From Rhynchopus sp. YZ270_cl-10 (lineage: Eukaryota; Euglenozoa; Diplonemea; Diplonemida; Diplonemidae): a stretch of 20,000 bases of DNA. Below, piece after piece: positions 16,601-20,000 of the stretch (position 1 is its first letter; every line of letters starts with the position of its first letter). The notes beneath the pieces are model-generated. The model saw only the letters and a program-made list of their open reading frames with translations. It was not told the DNA's origin and made no database searches. The stretch lies in contig OZ037903.1 of the NCBI GenBank assembly GCA_964035575.1, forward strand, positions 1 through 20,000, written 5' to 3'. The position numbers and the translations under genes were made by a program.

Positions 16601-19600
16601 AGGAGTACAACTCCAGGGTACCGGTGGCGTTTCACGTGGACAGGGCTCAGCCGAAGAAGATCCTGGAGCAGCAGAGTCTGTCATCTGCGGTGATTGACGC
16701 CCAGGCAGACAAGTTGATGCAACAGCTCTGCATGCGAGACCGAGCACGGATGAAGTCCCTTCTCCTGCCGCTTTCTGGGACGTACCTCACGGCGACACCC
16801 TCAGCAAGGAACCAGATGTCTTCAGCGGACTTTGCGGTTGTGACCCGTTTCCGACTAGGGGTGGCCATCCATGCGGAGGGAACGACTTGCTCGGCATGTC
16901 AGGGGGGGCAGAAAAGGGTTGTCATGGACTCCTTTGGCGACCACACCTTTGGCTGCCCCTACGCCAAACACCGCGTCGCCCGCCACAACGCCTTGCGGGA
17001 TTCGGTGTACAGAGCGGCTCAAGGGGCGGGCTTGGACCCTGCTTTGGAGGAGACCGTGAGAGTGGATTTGGAGTCGAAGAAGCGGCCAGGCGACGTCTAC
17101 CTCCCAGTAGGAGTGGCGGAAAATGGACCTCGTTGTTTGGACATCACCCACGTGTGCCCCACCTTGCCTTCCTACAGAACAGGGGCCTCGAAGTTTGTGG
17201 GCTGGTCGGCGAAGAACCAGGGCCAGGTCAAACGGGAGAAGCACGAGCGGGATTTGAACAAGATCAACACCAAGTTCTCCCCTATTGTGTTTGAAGCCTT
17301 CGGGGGTGCAGGCGACGAGGCGAACCTCTTGATTGCGCAGCTTGGAGGCCTGACGACGGGACAGACGTCGCACCTGACAGGGTCGGCAGAGTTGCGCATC
17401 CGGGAGAGCATTGCGGTGGCGTACCAGAAAAAGGTCGCATCTTCCTTTCTGGAGCGGGGTGCTATGTGTGTAGGGATTGCCACCCTGAAGCGGGAGCCGT
17501 GTGTGGAGGTAGATGTGGCACCGTCTGCAGAGGACATGGACCGGTTTGGACGCCGCAGTGCAGGGGCCGTGGAACCTCTCTGTGATGATGCGAACCCTGA
17601 CGACGATATGAGTCGTCCTGCTCCAGACCGGTCGGAGGAGCAGCAGGGGAAGCGCAAGAGGGACGTGAAGCCGGACCACGTGGAGCCACCGAGGAAGCGG
17701 ACCGGGAGGTTCGATTCGGCTACCGTGATTCCGGAAGGGCCGGGTCTCGATGTGGTGCGTGAGTGGGAGTTTTTGCGTGAGTGCCCGGCAGCGCAGAGGC
17801 CTCGGGCGACGGAACAGGCGGCCAAGCTGGGAGCCTCGAAGGTGACTTGGTCGTTTGTGGCGGGGGACTGTGCTTTTGAGGCTTTGCTCTTCGCCACTGG
17901 GCGCACGGATTTGTCGGTGGAGGGTCTGCGCCAGGCGGCAGTGAAGAAGGTCCAGGGCCGCGCTGATCTGTCGAGTGCGGCTGTCCCTAATTTTGGGGTC
18001 TGGCAGCGGCTGATGACGAGTGGGGACAGAGGAGACGAGCGTACGTGGGCGGATGCCATTGCAGTGGCGGGGGCAGGGGAGGCTCTTGAGGTATCTGTGG
18101 TCATCCTCAACGAGTTCGCCCGCCCTTCTCTGATGGTGCCAAGAAAACGGCCTAAGGCAGTGGTCCTTCTCCTCCACTCGGGTGATCAGGATGCGGCAGA
18201 TGGATCCGGCAGTATCCCGGGACACTACGAGCCCCTCACCATGGACCCGGCTCTGCAGCAGCACATCCTGTCTTTTGAGGCCACAGGTGGTAAGGGGGAG
18301 TGCCAGTCAGAGCGCCCCATGGCTTTTGTGGGAGCGAGGGAGGCGGAGGCGTCGAACACTTTCCTGCAGTGCGAACAATGCAGCAAGCTCTTCGATGCGT
18401 CGGACGCACACTTCTGCTGTCACACGTGTGGTGGCTTGGCATGTCTGCACTGCGCTCAGGGGTCCAAGCACTGCCCTCTGTCGCAAATTGGCAGGGCGGA
18501 ATACTTCAGTGCCCTGTCTTTTTTGCACTCGAATGTTCCGGCTCAGGCTGCCTCTGCGGAGGGGAGCGGAGACCCACCACCTAAACGGGCTCCTTCTCCA
18601 GCAGTGCCAGCTCCCGAGGGCGAGGACGTCGAGGAGGTAGACACGCCAATGGCGGGCGAAGAGGGGCAGCAGGCAGAACAGAAGCAGCAGAAGCACGAGA
18701 AGCAACGGAAACAGCAGAAGCAGCAACAACAAAAGGCGGACCAGGAGAAGAAGGAAGCGTTGCAGCGTGCGTCGGACGCGTGGCAGCAAGCCCTGGAGGT
18801 ACGGCGGGAGCATCGTCGGTCGTGGGGACCGGATTTGGCCGCGCTTCGGGGCACTTTTGGCGACCGCCAGCAGGAGTTGAGTCGTTTCCTGGAGGAACAG
18901 AATGTGCGTCTGGACCAGGCGAAGGCGGCGGACAGGCATCGTGTGGAGGAGCTGACCGCCAGGCACAAGCGGGAACTCGCAGAGGACGCGAAGAGGATGC
19001 ATGCGCAGTACTTGGAAGACTGCGATCGGCACCCCGAAGCAGGAGAGTCGCTCCGGGCGGAGTATGACAGGCAGCGCTGCGAGAGGCATTACGCCATCGC
19101 AGCTAAGCATGAGTTGGAGCAGAAGGCGACCACTCTGTTGTTGACGGCGGTGAACCTCTCCCGACAGCTGGAGGCAGAACGCATGGTGGCATACGGGCGG
19201 TGCTTTGGGGTGGTGTGCGAAGGGCGGCTATTCCTCCCCTGCCATGCGGTGCGGAGAGCGGTGGGCGACGACCCTGAAGGACTCGAACCTGACTGTGTCG
19301 GCGACTGGATGGCTCTCTTTGGTCCTCAAGGTGCTTCTCCGTGCCCGGGCGAGTTCCTGTACTGCTGGGCGACACAGCAGCCGTGGAGTGGGAACGGGGA
19401 GGGGGACGGTGATTGCCCGGAGTCGGTGGTCGCCCGTCAGGCGGTTAGGAAGATAGCAGGGGAGGCCGGATACTGCGACACCTGGGGCAAGACCAGCGCG
19501 GTCATCGTCGTTCGGGAAGGCAGGGTCAGCTGGGGAACCCCTTCTCGGGATCAGCTGGAGGAGGAGGTGGGGCGACAGGCCGAGGCGGCAGACACCGAGG

Positions 19601-20000
19601 TGCGTGTGAAGGTGGAGGAGATGGATGATGATGAGCAGGAGCAGGAGGAGGACCTCGACACCGCGATGGAGGGGGCGGATCGCTCGCATTCTCTGTCAGT
19701 GGAAGGCATCCCTGACCAGAAGAAGCAAGCGAGGGTGAGGGAATTGCTGAGGGCGCAGAGCGAGGCTTGGATGTGGACGGAGGAGGAGCGGACGGAGAGG
19801 GGGGGTCTTTTCCCGTGCCTCACCATGGGGTCGCCGGTGCCTTCTTCTGTGACGAAGTGGATCTCCCTGTTCCACTACCGTCAGGGAGAGAAACAGGATG
19901 GCAGACCCTTGTTGTCACTCCCCCTCTCTACCGCTACTTTCACTCAGTGGTATGAGGTGATGAAGGTGGTGGGTTTGCATGAGTGGTCGGTTAAGGAAAA
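13603..20000 (+). mobile_element. Element B: second non-LTR retrotransposon of the same clade (3' end outside the window)
   Basis: Element B is related to element A: the same + orientation, the same order of N-terminal OTU-like domain, C2H2 finger, zinc ribbon, RT, CCHC knuckle, restriction-like nuclease, OTU, Cys-rich module, coiled coil and C-terminal domain. It differs in having a single internal OTU-Zn module instead of two, and a nuclear-localisation-like basic patch. RT identity to A is roughly half by eye, so it is a different family, not a recent duplicate of A. The stated start is the ATG nearest the first conserved domain; the true 5' boundary may lie further upstream. No stop or frameshift is seen within the window. 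Confidence 0.85.
13603..20000 (+). CDS. Element B polyprotein: OTU, zinc fingers, reverse transcriptase, restriction-like endonuclease, OTU-Zn (partial at window end)
   Basis: At least 2132 codons in one open frame that runs off the window. Start ATG 13603 (GGGATGG context) is a choice; the frame is also open upstream to 10693. Counted from M13603: hydrophobic segment about 3-18; OTU-like domain with Cys83 in NDCGYVAL and His200 in DSHFEAV; C2H2 C263, C268, H290, H294; ribbon C314, C319, C330, C333; RT block A Asp689 (LKIDYRNAFN), QQGDPLGP, YLDD 774-777; CCHC C1096, C1099, H1114, C1118; nuclease Asp1164 and Asp1180, with RHN in place of the RHD of element A; basic NLS-like KRKR (1350-1353) and RKR (1364-1366); OTU with Cys1423 (GDCAFEAL) and His1541 (GHYEPL); Cys-rich module from C1590; Gln/Lys/Glu coiled coil about 1690-1850; conserved C-terminal domain from about 2060 (GGLFPCLTMG). 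The ribbon and the Asp-X15-Asp spacing equal those of element A. It performs target-primed reverse transcription by family analogy. Confidence 0.88.
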   Translation, partial: MAFGMLVVSLLVLLSLLWRAVTPWDLRPAPADPEHPISLSPFALTGGCANVNAPAYTEQAVSVDATLAKFGAKRIPNVSTNDCGYVALHLWDHDTQPDVRAMRKQLYDTAVEVSNRLVQVLGSQEAMTEFANGVTGEAHLNHLGLQLTATASRINIVVVQASEENPLVRITPGSKRVAKSYAESFQAKLPTVVIALCDSHFEAVELVPEVGKTKEGMAEKMRKEARQAVLDTAHLDGIIPTNTTTTAPLATKLGHINADRVFCPFDGCRAGILSSSDAVGGLSRKGLLQHMRRHQADGAYIPDELLGHLGMSRCANDQCDMLLPQSKEVCNTCTVHFGEEGFTAPSPSSRGMLTDQDDLPSFEVMGTTRIQLKGGCPDKHLQLYSELFLRVLMDILEYQDEVAWKRLALFFTVLHRTRTERGGKDQERRLTSTWGKDLEAWKAGQYVALWEQTVEERKPRPSGWSDEDTDEGRRKRTIAKARAGLPSQAMSCATSDGLAPQTPATLEKLQTKHPAAADSKALEQADWPQPQEVPPVTVVEVMKALRSMPKSSAAGPSNVTGAHLRTLCLQRRAKGTLAALAAVLTSLARGNAPVEVAEFFAGANLVALRKPAKGPGLEEDVRPIAVGDTLRRLVGKILSARVRVPARTLLLRGNQVGVATARGAAVATDVISQYAVRNRGKGKVILKIDYRNAFNCVDRLSMLRAVDANLPELAPWVRWCYLEPSSLFYGGDTIRSQRGAQQGDPLGPLLFSLTIHQMALELKGHPGLDGTLWYLDDGSLRGSPKAVFEAYQVLRTRSSELGLEVNANKCELISTGGVSKEDLEAVGFTLNEGGQDAMGEGGFRLLDVDGFDFLGIPIGSAAFCEEYMARKVDDSRRNLEALVDLGDSQAAFYVLRYCEGYCRMVFYMRGIPQCAEYLTAFDDLIDRCLAALLHDPDGALPELARAQAALPVALGGLGIRRTVDHRTAASLASQSGNLQLSQALDPAFTWDEERWNSAAEEYNSRVPVAFHVDRAQPKKILEQQSLSSAVIDAQADKLMQQLCMRDRARMKSLLLPLSGTYLTATPSARNQMSSADFAVVTRFRLGVAIHAEGTTCSACQGGQKRVVMDSFGDHTFGCPYAKHRVARHNALRDSVYRAAQGAGLDPALEETVRVDLESKKRPGDVYLPVGVAENGPRCLDITHVCPTLPSYRTGASKFVGWSAKNQGQVKREKHERDLNKINTKFSPIVFEAFGGAGDEANLLIAQLGGLTTGQTSHLTGSAELRIRESIAVAYQKKVASSFLERGAMCVGIATLKREPCVEVDVAPSAEDMDRFGRRSAGAVEPLCDDANPDDDMSRPAPDRSEEQQGKRKRDVKPDHVEPPRKRTGRFDSATVIPEGPGLDVVREWEFLRECPAAQRPRATEQAAKLGASKVTWSFVAGDCAFEALLFATGRTDLSVEGLRQAAVKKVQGRADLSSAAVPNFGVWQRLMTSGDRGDERTWADAIAVAGAGEALEVSVVILNEFARPSLMVPRKRPKAVVLLLHSGDQDAADGSGSIPGHYEPLTMDPALQQHILSFEATGGKGECQSERPMAFVGAREAEASNTFLQCEQCSKLFDASDAHFCCHTCGGLACLHCAQGSKHCPLSQIGRAEYFSALSFLHSNVPAQAASAEGSGDPPPKRAPSPAVPAPEGEDVEEVDTPMAGEEGQQAEQKQQKHEKQRKQQKQQQQKADQEKKEALQRASDAWQQALEVRREHRRSWGPDLAALRGTFGDRQQELSRFLEEQNVRLDQAKAADRHRVEELTARHKRELAEDAKRMHAQYLEDCDRHPEAGESLRAEYDRQRCERHYAIAAKHELEQKATTLLLTAVNLSRQLEAERMVAYGRCFGVVCEGRLFLPCHAVRRAVGDDPEGLEPDCVGDWMALFGPQGASPCPGEFLYCWATQQPWSGNGEGDGDCPESVVARQAVRKIAGEAGYCDTWGKTSAVIVVREGRVSWGTPSRDQLEEEVGRQAEAADTEVRVKVEEMDDDEQEQEEDLDTAMEGADRSHSLSVEGIPDQKKQARVRELLRAQSEAWMWTEEERTERGGLFPCLTMGSPVPSSVTKWISLFHYRQGEKQDGRPLLSLPLSTATFTQWYEVMKVVGLHEWSVKE

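Overview
The window looks like nuclear DNA of a unicellular eukaryote, probably an alga or a related protist. The reasons are eukaryotic-style retrotransposons, strong CAG|GTAAGT-type splice sequences, AATAAA, many simple repeats, and coding regions that are GC-rich against AT-rich flanks. A chromerid or dinoflagellate-like alveolate would fit, but nothing here fixes the species. No rRNA, tRNA or recognisable host housekeeping gene was found.

Layout. (1) 1-685: AT-rich leader with a TATA-like box and a 12-bp palindrome. (2) 686-8224: one intact 2512-residue ORF of a non-LTR retrotransposon (element A). Its domains in order are: N-terminal OTU-like peptidase, C2H2 finger, zinc ribbon, reverse transcriptase (YLDD), restriction-like endonuclease, a catalytically dead OTU plus Cys-rich module, an apparently active OTU plus Cys-rich module, a charged coiled coil, a conserved C-terminal domain, and a tail holding a duplicated stem-loop. 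(3) 8225-10000: short 3' end with a (CAAAG)n tail, then AT-rich DNA without a convincing gene, with splice-like sites, inverted repeats and a GT microsatellite. (4) 10000-10600: a 13-copy GTGCAC-centred repeat array that flips orientation, a 19-bp direct repeat, and four perfect copies of a 17-mer. (5) 10774-20000: a single + strand reading frame without any stop. It starts with a signal-peptide-like segment, runs through about 1.6 kb of CAG/AAC repeats read as Ser/Asn, continues through an unrecognised Trp/Arg/hydrophobic stretch, and enters a second related retrotransposon polyprotein (element B, from about 13603), which leaves the window still open.

Elements A and B have the same core order and the same Cys/His and Asp spacings, with roughly half of the RT residues identical by eye. 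They are two divergent families of one clade, in the same orientation, about 5.4 kb apart (A stop to B ATG). Both are uninterrupted where visible. In each, the expected cycle is mRNA translation, nucleic-acid binding by the N-terminal fingers, nicking of the target by the restriction-like endonuclease, and target-primed reverse transcription. The OTU domains suggest polyprotein processing or removal of ubiquitin from host factors, which is inference. The least familiar parts are the multiple OTU-zinc modules, the shared C-terminal domain (key residues GG-F-PCL-MG-PV), the stem-loops at the 3' end of A, and the giant in-frame N-terminal extension of B.
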